A stretch of DNA of 64,000 nt, from NCBI GenBank assembly GCA_048268005.1, contig JBLWWJ010000002.1, forward strand, positions 372,001 to 436,000. Direction: 5' to 3'. The notes below the pieces were generated by a model. The model was given only the letters and a program-made list of their open reading frames with translations, had not been told where the DNA came from and did not search any database. The stretch comes from Ancylomarina sp048268005 (GTDB taxonomy: Bacteria; Bacteroidota; Bacteroidia; Bacteroidales; Marinifilaceae). The stretch's first letter is position 1, and the number at the start of each line of letters is the position of its first letter. Shown piece after piece: positions 21,001 through 30,900 of this stretch. Both the position numbers and the translations under genes were made by a program.

Positions 21001-24000
21001 TGCAACACCTTCAGTAAATAACCTTACACTTTGTGAAGATGCACCATTGAGTCTATCTGTGGATGTAACAGCAGGAGAGAAAGTAAAATTTGCATGGACA
21101 AAAACAAAAGATAAAGATGGTACTCCAACAGGAGATGTTACAGTATTGCAAACCGGATCTGTATTAAATCTTGGAAGTGTAGAATTATCAGAGGCAGGAA
21201 CATACAATTGTAATATTTATAATGAACAAGGTTGTGGAGATACAGGTATTGTATTTAATGTAACAGTTCAGGAAAATGCGAAAGTGACTTTACAGCCGAT
21301 AGACAAAGCAATTTGTGAGTCAGATGTACCTGTTTTATTTGACGCAGACGGAACAGCAGAAGGAGATGAAAAATTTGAATGGTTCGATAAAGATGGAACT
21401 TCAGTTGGGACGAATAAAATATTAACAATAAATCTACCAGAAAACGGACAATCCTACTATTGTATTGTCTCAGGTGATGCATGTAAAACAGCAACAACCG
21501 ATGTAGCGAACCTAACGGTTTATGAAGAAGTTGTCATTACAGATCCGTCAGATCAGACGGCATCCGATGGAAAGAGTGTAACCTTTACAGTAAGTGCAAC
21601 AGGAGAACCAACCATAGAGTACAAGTGGTATGAAAAGACTCCAACAGGAAATTGGACGACATTGACAGATGATGGTACTTACAGCGGAGTTGGTACGGCA
21701 AGTTTGACAATCGACCCTGTATTTTTAGGTATGGATGCCAACCAGTATAAGTGTGAGGCTTGGAGCACAACTTGTTCTGCAGTAGATGAAAGCGCAGCTG
21801 CAATACTTGAAATCTTGGATGTAAATAAGATATCAGTTCAAGTAGAAAATCAGGTTGTTTGCCAGGGAGAAGATGTTGTTTTCTCTATCACAGGAACAGA
21901 AGCAACTGGATTAACCTATCAGTGGCAATATCATACAGGCGATAATAATTTTACAGATGTATATGTAGAATCTGATGTATTGGTATCAACTTATACGATT
22001 TCTAAAGCAACCCAAGATATGGAAAATTGGGGATTCAGATGTATTGTAAAAGATGGCTCAAGTTCTGATCAACCATCCAATGACGTAAGTGTTGATATAT
22101 GGGAAAATATTGCAGTTTCAAATGCAAGCCCAACATCAATAGATGTTTGTGAAGATTTACCGTTGAGTTTATCAGTAGATGTAACTTTAGGAGATCATGT
22201 GAAATTTGCTTGGACCAAAACGAAATATAAAGATGGTACTCCAACAGGAGATGCAAGCGTATTACAAACAGGATCTGTTTTAAATCTGGGTAGTGCAGAC
22301 TTGTCAGAAGGAGGAACATATAACTGTAAGGTATATAATGATAAAGGATGTGGAGATACAGATATTGTATTTAATGTAACAGTTCAGGAAAATGCGAAAG
22401 TAACATTACAGCCGATAGACAAAGCAATTTGTGAGTCAGATGTACCTGTTTTATTTGAAGCGGACGGAACAGCAGAAGGAGATGAAAAATATGAATGGTT
22501 CGATAAAGAAGGAATTTTAGTTGGAACTGATAAAATCTTGACAATAAATATACCTGAAAATGGACAATCTTATTATTGTGTTGTATCAGGTGATGCTTGT
22601 GCTACAGCAACAACAAATGTAGCTAATCTAACAGTTTATGAGGAAGTTGAAATTACGGACCCTGCTGATCAAACAGCGTACGATGGCGAGAATGCTATAT
22701 TTACGGTAGGTGCAGTAGGTGAACCAACGATTGAATATAAATGGTATGAAAAAACACCGACCGGAGTTTGGACACCATTGGTTGAAGGAGTTAATTACAG
22801 TGGAGTAAGTACAAAAGAGTTAACCGTAAATACAGTATCCTTATCAATGGATGCCTATAAATATAAGTGTGAAGCCTGGAGTACTACTTGTTCTGCGGTT
22901 GCCGAAAGTGCAGTGGCAACTCTAACGGTTATTCCACTTAATAAAATTTTAACGCATCCAAAAAATACTCAGTCTTGTAAAAATGATGAAATTAAATTTG
23001 AAATAACAGGTACTGAAGCTGGTTATACTTACGAATGGCAATATAATGAAGGAGGTGGCTTTGTTTCTGCAGTTGGAAATCATAGTATGACTGCAGCTAT
23101 TGATGGTACTGGAAAAATATCAACTTTAATTGTTCCAACGGCTGCAATAGCAATGAATTCATGGAAATTCCAATGTGTTGTAAAATATGGTTCAAGTGAA
23201 GATGTTACTTCAAATGAAGTAACACTTAAAGTTTTTGAACCAATTGAAATTACTCCAATTGATAATCAGGAATTGTGTTTCGAAGAAAGTAAACAAATTA
23301 CTTTGGATGTTACTTCAGGAACCGAGCCATACACTTACTCCTGGACTAAGGATGCAACAGAAGTTTCAGCAACAACAATTGTAAATATTGGTGGAGCTGA
23401 TAATGGAAACTACAAGGTAATTGCAAGTAATGGTGGAGTTTGTCCTGATAAATCAAGCGAATTTACAGTAATTCATCATTCTAAATTAAGCTTAGATGCC
23501 TGGGAAAATGCAGATCATGTTTGTATTGGTACTCCTGAAACATTATCAGTAAGTATTGATAATGTTGATCCAGCACTCACATTATCATACAAATGGTATA
23601 AAGATGGAGATGAAATAGTTGGAGAAACAAGTGCCAATTATATTTTAACTGCAGCAGATAAGAGTAAAGCCGGACAATATAAAGTTGAAGTATTTGATGG
23701 TTGTTCTACTGAATTTGTGTCAGGATATGTAGATGTATATCAATCTATTGTTCCTGTAAGTATTTGGCCTGCAGAAAAGACACTTTGTCTTGGTGAAGAA
23801 TTGAATCTGGAAGCAATTGTTTCTGGTGATAATCCAACTTATAAGTGGACCTTACCTATAACTAGTACAAGAACGACGAGTATTGGATCAATCTTTAAGA
23901 TTGATGAAGTAGCCTTAACAGATGCAGGAACTTATATCTGTGAAATTAAGGGTACTTGTGGTGATCTGGTTAGATACGAAGTTAATGTTGTTGTTAATAA

Positions 24001-27000
24001 TGTTCCAGTTATTAATGAAGGCTTAGACGGTTTATATGAGCTTTGTGAGGGTGAAGCATTAACTCTGGGAGAAATTAAATATGAAGCGACGGTAGTTGAT
24101 AATATTCATTGGATTTTAGCTGATGGCAGTGTTAAAGATGGCTTAGCACTAAACTCAATAGATCTAACATCTGTAGATATTGACAATAATGAAGGTAATT
24201 ACCGTGTTGAAGTATCTAATGTTTGTGGTAGTGATTTCAGTTTAGGTTTTGTGGATGTTCATCCAATACCAACACTTGATCCTATTGATGATCAAATTGC
24301 CTGTCAAGGTGAAAATGTCATCTTTAGAGCAGAAACAACAGGAGAGAATTTACCTTATCGTTGGTTTGTAAATGGGAAACTAGAAGAAAAATATAATGAT
24401 AAAGATGAATTGGTGATATTGAATGTTCAGCCGGAAGATGAGTATACAGCTGGGACTTATAAGGTAGAATGCCAGGTGAGTTCATGTGGCACAGATCTAA
24501 ATGAGTTTGCTGAAGTTACTGTGAATCCTAATACCATATTAAATTCTTCTCTTAAAGGTGAAGTTGTTTATGTTGGGAAAGATCATGTCTTTAATTTGAA
24601 TGTAACAGGTAGTAATTTGAAATTTGAATGGCATCATATTAATACAGCTGGTGATGATAACCCAATAGTATCGGCAAACACAAAGACTCTTAAAATTGAT
24701 AACCTGAGTATGTCTGATGCTGGTGAATATTATTGTGTAATAACAGGTGATTGTGGTGTACGCTTTACTTCAGGTTATTTAACGGTAAAAGATCCAATGA
24801 AGATTGTTGAAGGATTAACTGAAACTAATATTGAAAAGTGTTTTGGTGAACCGCTAAATTTAAACATTAGTGTAGAAGGGGAAGTTTTCTCAATTAATTG
24901 GTTTAAAGGGGATGAAAATCTTGGTCATCATGGATTAAGCTATTCAATTCCTTCCCTTGATATTTCTGATACTGGATTATATCGTTGTGTAATTGTAGGT
25001 GAAGGATCTGGTTTTGAAGAGTCTGTTGATGTAAAAGTTAATAAAACAACGGTTCTTAATTCAGTTTTAAATGATAAAGTGCTTTGTGAGAAAGAGGATT
25101 TATCCTGGATTCCAGATGTGTCTGGTTCTGTTTTAAGCTATAATTGGCAATATGGAGGAAAAACAGTGTCAACTGAATCAACATTCAGTATTGCTGATCT
25201 GACACTTGGGGCATCAGGTAAATATTCTGTTGATATTACAGGTAAGTGTGGAAGTGTAAAAACCGAAGCAAATTTACTTGTAAAGAAGTTACCCGAATTT
25301 ATAAGTAAGAGTGATGATCTTGAAAGATGCGAAAATGATCCGGAAGCTTTATTTGTTGTTGAATTTCTAGGAGATAACTTAGTTTATCAGTGGCAAAAAG
25401 ACAATGTTGATATTCCTGGTGCTAATAGCACAGAGCTGAGACTTCAGAACCTGAGAACAAGTGATGCTGCATCATACAAGTGTATTGTGAATTCTTCATG
25501 CGGTGTTGCAACTGAGAGTCCTGAAATGAAATTGGTCGTTATACCTCAACTTAAAGTTTTGAGTGAAAGTCCTGGCATGGAAATCTGTGATGGAGATAAT
25601 GCTCAGTTTCTTGTTGAAGTTAAAGGAACTGATGAGACTTATCAATGGCAGAAGGATGGTGTTGATATTCCTGGAGAAAAAGCCCCACAACTTATGATTG
25701 ATCCGGCAAGCCTTACTGAGGAGGGGTATTATAATTGTGAAATTACGGACAAATGTACGAAGGGGGTAAAACGCTATTCTAATGCAAAGAAATTAACCGT
25801 TAATGCCTTACCAAATTCTAAAATATTTGGTAGAATGACACTTTGCGTGCTGGAAGATCGAGTGGCTTATAATACGACGATACAGCCCGATGTCAATTAT
25901 GGATGGTTAGTTGATGGAGGTGAATTTACATCAGCTACTGAAGGCTTAAGAACTAAGATTACCTGGGGTGATGTTATTGAAGATGGCAAGGTGAAGTTGA
26001 AGATTCTTAATGAAAGCACAGGTTGTTACTCTCAGGTTGATTCTTTAGTAAAACTTCGTCCTTTACCTGATGTGAAATTAGCTGCTCAGGAAACAAAAGG
26101 AATTTGTAATCCTGAATTTGAACTTAAGGGAGGTTTTCCTGAAGGTGGAATTTATTGGGTAAATGGTGTCGCTCAAAATACATTCGATCCGGGACAGGGT
26201 AATGGGGAATATCAAGTTCGCTACTCTTATACCGATGACTTAGGTTGTTCAAACAGTACTGGTGAAATAATCATGATTATTGATTCATTACCTGAGGTTA
26301 AATTGATCGAAGATGTTATTGTAGGATCTTGTGGAAGCACGATATTGAATGCCAACACTGAAGAAAACAATATTAAATGGGCACCTGGTCGCTACTTGGA
26401 TGATCCAAATTCTAAAACACCAACTTTTAAAGCGGGTGAAACAACACTTTATGTTGCCACAGTTGTTGATAAGTTTGGTTGTGTTGGTAATGATATTGTA
26501 AATGTAACTGTTGCTCCATTACCTATTATTACAACTATAAATGATACGATTATTGGGGAATGTAAAGAGATCGAATTGACCACCCATATTTCAGGTGATG
26601 TTGAAGAAATCAATTGGACGAATTCAGACGATTTAGACAACTCAAAGAACTCTAATCCGAAACTGATAAAACGCCGTCTTGGTGTAAATGATTATCAAAT
26701 TAATGTAACCGATGAGTATGGTTGTATAGGATCGGCTTCTATAAAAGTTGAAGTATTACCGAATCCGGTTGTTGGAGAGAATCAATTTTTGTGCGAAGGA
26801 GAAACGCTTCTCGTTGATACGAAAGATCTATCTAGTCCTGTTTGGGAAGATGGTTATACAGCTTGGGAAAGAACGATAGATAAGCCTGGAGAATATAAAT
26901 TAAGTGTTGAGCAAAATGATTGTAAGCTTGAGCAAAAAATTGTGATGAATCCATTACCAAAATTTGAATTGGATAACACTGTTCAGCCGGGTATCGTCAT

Positions 27001-27457
27001 TTTTGAAGGCGAAACACTCATTCTTGATCCTGATCTTGACCCTGACTATGGTCCTTATGTGTACGATTGGAGTGATGGTAGTGTATTGCCGCAATTAGAA
27101 GTAATTGAGTCCGGTACTTATAAGCTTAGTGTAGAAGATAACATTGGCTGTATTGCTAAAGATTCTGTGGTTGTTCAAGTTAAACCAATCGGAATTGAAT
27201 CGCCTAATGCATTTACACCTTTATCAAATAATGAGAATGATCGTTTCTACTTAAAAGATATTAATGTAATTGATAAGTTTGAAATGTATGTGTACAATAG
27301 ATGGGGTGAACTCTTGTATAAAACCAATGAGCCTGGTTATGCCAGCGGCTGGGATGGTACTTATCGAGGTGAAGATTGTCCTGTAGGAGCCTATGTATGG
27401 GTTGTGATGCTGGATGGTGAAATAAAAGAAAAGGGAACTGTAATTTTGGTTCGCTAA
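15080..27457 (+). CDS. Giant Ig-repeat surface protein 2, T9SS type B cargo (largest paralogue)
   Basis: A 4125-residue paralogue of the two flanking giant proteins. The start is supported by giant gene 3, which shares the bases around its ATG (TAATGAATTATTT). A signal peptide ends at SKA|QLDLIHY. The IgGFc-binding-like head covers about 33-525, an Ig-like module about 527-590 and a jelly-roll-like module about 592-760. About three dozen Ig-like domains follow, then PKD-like domains and the type B T9SS sorting domain (about 4037-4125, ending VILVR). Most of its extra length over the paralogues comes from tandem copies of a four-Ig unit of 372-374 residues (20699-22936); two extra units account for about 746 of the roughly 800-826 additional residues. 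The head resembles paralogue 3 and the C-terminal 1500 residues resemble paralogue 1. A surface adhesin or filament role is inferred from architecture. Confidence 0.9.
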   Translation: MNYLFCTMKIKACLKIAILFLLFLLPFTSKAQLDLIHYVPPLYAGTTNESDIEDHWVVLTTPSENLIEITIKRGDGTIFKKVSGVSINNPVKVPLNEGYKGTLTNTPLGVVNYTSLNKPIKDQGLIFTSTEAFYVNIRHKSEIHGLSLTAKGQAGLGTSFRSGHLHSVRGENIKGWGPYVKYGWTYYNYSIVDHRSHFISVMATEDNTVVTFSDIKVGNLTSDSRTALPVSDITTDVNTANSVFDFTDDGVFNVVLNEGESYVLGANHEFLTPDDVNKFNGTKISSDKPIAVNSGSWCGSASTSNKQDIGVDQIVPEKLVGNEYILIKGQGDDGSECPVVVATKDGTNITVNGISGIINPTPLNAGDSYPIESKHFDRDEGTMLINTNHNVYVYQTTAASKDKPYPTIGMNFIPPLSSLGFRQVDIPFINELGTGIVAIYSQKGADVFVNNSKTPLDQASAKLVKGKDEWVVYEYSTSDENVSVMSDKAIYVALSVFDNVVGAAGYFSGFTKSISPINPEVVFNYDLGYICSNKEGYLDLKINSTPNPDWYEWYHDIIHPDSIKNPNENLFVPVPKKATKYILKAYFRDPNMDILYNGDFAIGRGRFESDFDFNYISRLEDPGKAVLCANPQSVNTSFSNFEDVHDELSPEGKMLLAHSSGSGNADVLWKKTLTSSIDIPDNLFILKFYGRLAHKVDDKYSDQYLDVFVNDEKVYSNFQLNDTEAWKSVKAFWRAGKAESATIKIVDANASGKQSIFAIDSISFVPAVEAVKEFNPDVVPSYSYTPYDKGLHFCKGAEQAVANIKHGDMEWFTFLWEKKLPDNTFAPITDSSIEGLDTYELKFNNVVDDHAGIYRCTIDFKETYEQCGIDVEPTSVEVEVFIDEPAGLEPLVGKTEYCEGVSTDISANVSGDFSVIKWSVSKKEGGEVIYSYSGSENVFKFNSELNYPAGEYIVRCEVINGCSEDLTEEIIIKILGKAKLKSLITPTYLCEIKEITLEAKLDGDYILDNSTIEYSWYKNGESSAMGTSNVPAYKLTPDMNDKSYKVLVNTHYNFGPTNQFTCEGNFIEENLATNPVHPEIKLIGLNSDPVCEGEPYTYKAELETPSLTYAYKWDVPDGAKEGKTPEDFKSSSFSLASVKPEMVGDYKITVTNNCGNKNAISSLVLKPRLLVTGISLSKDGPYCLDDHVTVTVEDNGNASGYIAENLTTGEIRNDADNPFTIQVDASTEGQWQVTAKSLCGDKKTSIFPIYLADSFSTPTIAPRKSCLGGKVTLVAVVETQPVGTSLRYQWKDQLGIEIPGENSSSLEISDIKLADAGEYTCVVSDGICSTQEAKGTLSVDDITIESLKPESVSKCQGETFRFDIPFVGKPTFAWFYTGADDIKKNLNVSTSFYETPLLAIDDAGMYSCEITTSCGLKVFKQTLNVLTNVTVTKDPSVVTDICEGEYTTLILNLTGSYESIKWYKEGSELTGELDKRVISTGELETSGTFRYKYIVEGSCGDVEGTFNVVVHERPVLSALDNNVEECAGIVTLNITESGEHNGISWWKNDVEITDGNAEPTNYVIDPATSPASDGNYIAKVNSNFCGENQVSISVDITNNIVVTDKSDAVTTICEDGTVSLFVDANAGGDRIHYKWTQTSKPAKIFPNTPSIELKDIIIDEDAGEYTCEISNDLGCGNTLLIFNVVVNKNPKITKDPDNQIICETEVSVDFTVAGDVQGDIHYQWYDKDDVAVGTDHPTLTVVPVDGQSYYCKIWGDACGEATTQTATLTIIPKVAVSNPEDVTINDGADATFSVVASGEKEYSWQWEIWNGSDWESVAGAKYSGINSEVLKITNALKADFDGNQYRCVVTSDGAICNLNATATSDEAKLTINSVNKIVSTGQPENQIVCEEENFTFSITGTKTTGLTYQWQYHEGDNNFKNTKLDTDVEVSTYTISNAKQDMETWEFRCLVSDGVSTPQPSNEVTVDVWENIVVATPSVNNLTLCEDAPLSLSVDVTAGEKVKFAWTKTKDKDGTPTGDVTVLQTGSVLNLGSVELSEAGTYNCNIYNEQGCGDTGIVFNVTVQENAKVTLQPIDKAICESDVPVLFDADGTAEGDEKFEWFDKDGTSVGTNKILTINLPENGQSYYCIVSGDACKTATTDVANLTVYEEVVITDPSDQTASDGKSVTFTVSATGEPTIEYKWYEKTPTGNWTTLTDDGTYSGVGTASLTIDPVFLGMDANQYKCEAWSTTCSAVDESAAAILEILDVNKISVQVENQVVCQGEDVVFSITGTEATGLTYQWQYHTGDNNFTDVYVESDVLVSTYTISKATQDMENWGFRCIVKDGSSSDQPSNDVSVDIWENIAVSNASPTSIDVCEDLPLSLSVDVTLGDHVKFAWTKTKYKDGTPTGDASVLQTGSVLNLGSADLSEGGTYNCKVYNDKGCGDTDIVFNVTVQENAKVTLQPIDKAICESDVPVLFEADGTAEGDEKYEWFDKEGILVGTDKILTINIPENGQSYYCVVSGDACATATTNVANLTVYEEVEITDPADQTAYDGENAIFTVGAVGEPTIEYKWYEKTPTGVWTPLVEGVNYSGVSTKELTVNTVSLSMDAYKYKCEAWSTTCSAVAESAVATLTVIPLNKILTHPKNTQSCKNDEIKFEITGTEAGYTYEWQYNEGGGFVSAVGNHSMTAAIDGTGKISTLIVPTAAIAMNSWKFQCVVKYGSSEDVTSNEVTLKVFEPIEITPIDNQELCFEESKQITLDVTSGTEPYTYSWTKDATEVSATTIVNIGGADNGNYKVIASNGGVCPDKSSEFTVIHHSKLSLDAWENADHVCIGTPETLSVSIDNVDPALTLSYKWYKDGDEIVGETSANYILTAADKSKAGQYKVEVFDGCSTEFVSGYVDVYQSIVPVSIWPAEKTLCLGEELNLEAIVSGDNPTYKWTLPITSTRTTSIGSIFKIDEVALTDAGTYICEIKGTCGDLVRYEVNVVVNNVPVINEGLDGLYELCEGEALTLGEIKYEATVVDNIHWILADGSVKDGLALNSIDLTSVDIDNNEGNYRVEVSNVCGSDFSLGFVDVHPIPTLDPIDDQIACQGENVIFRAETTGENLPYRWFVNGKLEEKYNDKDELVILNVQPEDEYTAGTYKVECQVSSCGTDLNEFAEVTVNPNTILNSSLKGEVVYVGKDHVFNLNVTGSNLKFEWHHINTAGDDNPIVSANTKTLKIDNLSMSDAGEYYCVITGDCGVRFTSGYLTVKDPMKIVEGLTETNIEKCFGEPLNLNISVEGEVFSINWFKGDENLGHHGLSYSIPSLDISDTGLYRCVIVGEGSGFEESVDVKVNKTTVLNSVLNDKVLCEKEDLSWIPDVSGSVLSYNWQYGGKTVSTESTFSIADLTLGASGKYSVDITGKCGSVKTEANLLVKKLPEFISKSDDLERCENDPEALFVVEFLGDNLVYQWQKDNVDIPGANSTELRLQNLRTSDAASYKCIVNSSCGVATESPEMKLVVIPQLKVLSESPGMEICDGDNAQFLVEVKGTDETYQWQKDGVDIPGEKAPQLMIDPASLTEEGYYNCEITDKCTKGVKRYSNAKKLTVNALPNSKIFGRMTLCVLEDRVAYNTTIQPDVNYGWLVDGGEFTSATEGLRTKITWGDVIEDGKVKLKILNESTGCYSQVDSLVKLRPLPDVKLAAQETKGICNPEFELKGGFPEGGIYWVNGVAQNTFDPGQGNGEYQVRYSYTDDLGCSNSTGEIIMIIDSLPEVKLIEDVIVGSCGSTILNANTEENNIKWAPGRYLDDPNSKTPTFKAGETTLYVATVVDKFGCVGNDIVNVTVAPLPIITTINDTIIGECKEIELTTHISGDVEEINWTNSDDLDNSKNSNPKLIKRRLGVNDYQINVTDEYGCIGSASIKVEVLPNPVVGENQFLCEGETLLVDTKDLSSPVWEDGYTAWERTIDKPGEYKLSVEQNDCKLEQKIVMNPLPKFELDNTVQPGIVIFEGETLILDPDLDPDYGPYVYDWSDGSVLPQLEVIESGTYKLSVEDNIGCIAKDSVVVQVKPIGIESPNAFTPLSNNENDRFYLKDINVIDKFEMYVYNRWGELLYKTNEPGYASGWDGTYRGEDCPVGAYVWVVMLDGEIKEKGTVILVR
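20699..21820 (+). repeat. Tandem four-Ig unit, copy 1 (within giant gene 2)
   Basis: This 1122-bp in-frame unit encodes four Ig-like domains in fixed order. Their landmarks are TGLTYQWQYH, KFAWTKTK, ENAKVTLQPIDKAICESD and YKWYEKTPTG. It is followed directly by a second copy. A more diverged partial copy with the last three domains lies upstream, at about 19870-20698. Confidence 0.9.
21821..22936 (+). repeat. Tandem four-Ig unit, copy 2 (within giant gene 2)
   Basis: This 1116-bp unit encodes the same four domains in the same order as copy 1. The stretch from 22381 onward (AGTTCAGGAAAATGCGAAAG and about 100 following bases) nearly matches that from 21265 onward, an offset of exactly 1116 bp. 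A further diverged first domain follows from 22937. Confidence 0.9.
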
Positions 27458-27480
27458 ATTAATTAAGTCTGTTTATTTGA

Positions 27481-27516
27481 AAAGAGTTGTCCATTTAGGA
27501 CAACTCTTTTTTTTTT
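27481..27516 (+). terminator. Intrinsic terminator after giant gene 2
   Basis: A perfect 12-bp stem (27481-27492 with 27498-27509), a 5-base loop and a T run to 27516 follow the stop codon by 23 bases. Confidence 0.9.
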
Positions 27517-27990
27517 GAAATTTCTGAATTGGAATAGTACGATACCAGATTCACGCGCTTAATAGTTAACAATAAATAATGAATGGAATTAAAGAAGAAT
27601 AATTTCGTGTAATGAAATGTGTGTTTGGTCATTGTATTTTGAAGGTTTATCACTTGAAATTGCTTATTTATTCATTAGATTTAAGAAAAAAATGTTATTC
27701 AGATCAGTTTTTGATATTATTAGATTAGAGGTGTTATTGAACTGTTAATTAATTGCTTAAATTTGGGTTAAATGCCTTTTATGTTTGATTAATGGTTTAT
27801 TTTGTTGGATAAGGGGGGTATTTATTTGGAATATAATTGATTTGTTGTGTAAATTGGATTTATGACGTTAGTGTAAATATTGTGTCTGTTTATCACAATA
27901 ATTAAGTTGTTGGCCGTAGATTTGATTTTGAAGAGAACGCCAGCCAATAAACGTCGATGTTGATTCATTTGTGTAATCAAAATCGTTGTA
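27517..27990 (+). other. Long non-coding spacer upstream of giant gene 3
   Basis: This 474-base AT-rich stretch has no plausible gene. Only the -7-like box at 27917-27924 and the word TGTTGATTCA at 27958-27967 stand out; the same word occurs at 4662-4671 ahead of giant gene 1. An untranslated regulatory leader is possible, but no fold was recognised. Confidence 0.45.
27917..27924 (+). promoter_or_regulatory. Candidate -7 box (TAGATTTG) for giant gene 3
   Basis: It matches TAnnTTTG 66 bases upstream of the ATG at 27991. No -33 box is seen at the right spacing, so this is a weak call in an AT-rich spacer. Confidence 0.3.
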
Positions 27991-30900
27991 ATGAATTATT
28001 TTCCAGTTTCTAAGATAAAATCAAAGGCTATTTTTAAAATAGTCATCCTACTTTTTCTATTTATTCTACCTGGTGTTGCAAAGGCTCAGTTAGACTTAAT
28101 TCACTATGTTCCACCTTTATATGCAGGTACAACTCATGAATATGATATAGAAGATCATTGGGTTGTTATCACAACGCCTTCCGAAACACCTATTGATATT
28201 ACAATAAAAAGGGGAGATGGTACAATTTTTCAAGTTGTAAATGGTGTTTCGAAAGACACACCAAAATCTGTGGCATTAGGAAGTGGGACCCTGGTTAATC
28301 CGCCTTTAGGCGTTGTTAATTACACGAGTTTAAATAAAGTCATAAGTGATCAAGGTTTAATTTTTACTTCAACAGAGGCCTTCTATGTCAATATTAGGCA
28401 TAAGTCCGAGATTCATGGCTTGTTTCTGACAGCAAAAGGTCAGGCTGGTTTAGGGACATCGTTCCGCTCAGGACATCTATTTAGTGAAAGAGGGGAGAAT
28501 GTTTATGGCTGGGGAAAAGATGGTAATTATAGTACCGTGAATCACAGAAGCCATTTTATTTCGGTAATGGCTACAGTTGATAACACCCAAGTCACTTTTT
28601 CTGATATTAAAGTTGGTAATTTGACATCGGATACAAAAAATGCTCTCCCTGTTACCGGTGATATTACCGTGAATCTTAATGCAGGTCAATCCTATGTTCT
28701 TGGAGCTGATCACAAGTTTTTAACTGCTGCAGATGTTAACCGTTTTAATGGTACTCATATCACTTCGGATAAACCTATCGCTGTCAACTCCGGATCGTGG
28801 ACAGGCGGAGCCTCACTTAACTCCTGGCAGGATATTGGTGTCGATCAAATAGTACCTGAAGACTTGGTAGGTAGCAAATATATTCTGCTTAAAGGAAAAG
28901 GTAATAGTGAGACCGAGCGACCTATTGTTGTTGCAACAAAGGATAACACCAATATTTTTGTTAACGGTAGTTCTACAAAGATAAACCCAACACCATTAAA
29001 TGCGGGTGACTATTATGCAATAGAAACGAGTTATTATACAGCCGATGGTACGATGTTGATCACCTGTGATAATGATGTTTATTTATATCAAACAACATCA
29101 GCTTCTGATAGGACAAGTGGGAGTGTCGATTATGCCTATGCAACGGTGGGAATGAATTTTATCCCTGCAATTAGTTCTTTGGGATTCCGTCAGGTTGATA
29201 TACCATTTGTTAATCAAGTTGGAACAGGTATCGTAGCTATCTACGCGCAAAAGGGAGCTAATGTTTTTGTCAATAAATCCACAACGCCTTTGAGTCAATC
29301 ATCTGCTAAGCCGATTTCAGGCAATGATGAGTGGGTTGTATATAAATATTCAACTTCAGACGAGAATGTGTCTGTCATGTCGAATAAAGCTATTTACGTG
29401 GCTTTATCAGTAGAAGACAATGCAGTGGGTGCAGCAGGCTATTTTTCCGGTTTTACTAAAGCGATTTCACCAATTATTCCAGAAACAGGGATTGGGCTCG
29501 ATCATGATTTAGGATATCTGTGTGAAAGTTATAATGATAAAATTGAGCTTTCGATTAATAGTACGCCAGAAGCTGATTTTTACGAGTGGTATAAGAATGA
29601 AGTGAAGCCGGAAGCCTTATTGTTTAAGAACTCCAATTTAATTGTTGATGCTCCTGATGAGGAAACCAAGTATATCATTAAAGCTTATTTTCGTGACCCA
29701 AATTTAGATATTATATATAATGGAAATTTTGCAATCGGACGTGGAAGTTTTGATTCAAATTTTGATTTTACATCAACAGGGAATTTAACGGATCCAGGGA
29801 AATCGGTTTTATGTTATAATCCCCAAGATATTAATACGCAGTTTCAGAGTTTCAATGATAAAGATGGTGGTGGACTCATGCTTTTAACGCATTCTTCAAG
29901 CTTTGGTACTAGTGATATAGTTTGGGAGAAAACAATTACTGAGGACATTAAGAATCAAGGTTTTATTTTGAAATTATATGGTAGAATGGCGCAGGAAGGT
30001 TATTCTCAACTGCTTGATATCTATGTGAATAATGAAAAAGTGTACGATAACTTTTTATTGGATGATATCAGTGCCTGGCAGTCTGTAAAAGCTTTCTGGG
30101 CTTCGGGCGATGCGGAGAGTGCCAGTATTTCAATTGTTAATTCAAATCCAGCAGGACAAGAAGGTCTATTTGCTATAGATAGTATCTCTTTTGTTTTAGC
30201 CGTTGAAGATCAGGCAGAGTTTAATGCTTTAGTTGTGCCCAATTACAGTTATCAAGATTTTAACGAGCCTCAGCATTTTTGTGTTGGACAGTCAGGTCAG
30301 CTTGATATCTCAAACGGGGATGTAAGTTGGTACGATTACCAATGGGAAAAGAAAGAGGGTGAAAACTATATACCAATTACAGATCCAAGTATAACCGGAT
30401 TAACGACTCACAAAATTGAGTTTTCTGAAATTAAAGAAAGTCATGCTGGAACTTATCGGTGCAGTATAAATTTTAAAGAGAGTTTTCAACAGTGTGGTGT
30501 GACTTCCGGAACAGCTTCGGTTGAAGTTGAATTGGTTGCTGATAAAATGGCTACTGTCTCGATAAATGTAGATAATACGAGATTATGCGAAGGTGAATCT
30601 ACTACATTGCAAGCCCTTGTTACTGGTACTTATTCTGATGTCAAATGGTTTGTGAATGATGATCAGAAGTATGTAGGAAAAGATTGTTTATTTGATTTTC
30701 CTTCTGGAGATTATACGGTCCGATGCGAGGTTGGGAACGCATGTAGTACACCGTCAGATAGTAGAGACTTGTTTGTATATGGCCGTCCGATATTGAATGA
30801 ATTGCAAATTCCAACGAATTTATGCGATCAAGCTGCTTCTGAAATAAGGGCTGTAGTGAATTCCGTTCCAACAGGAGCCAGCTTAAGCTATACATGGTAT

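Noticed and set aside
22035..22319. Minus-strand 94-codon frame inside giant gene 2, like several others within the giant genes
   Set aside because: Such frames come from the repeat composition of the sense strand. None has recognisable domains or its own signals.
27517..27990. Invertible promoter or phase-variation switch upstream of giant gene 3
   Set aside because: No pair of inverted repeats of useful length flanking a promoter was found here or in the other two giant-gene spacers, and no recombinase gene is in the window.
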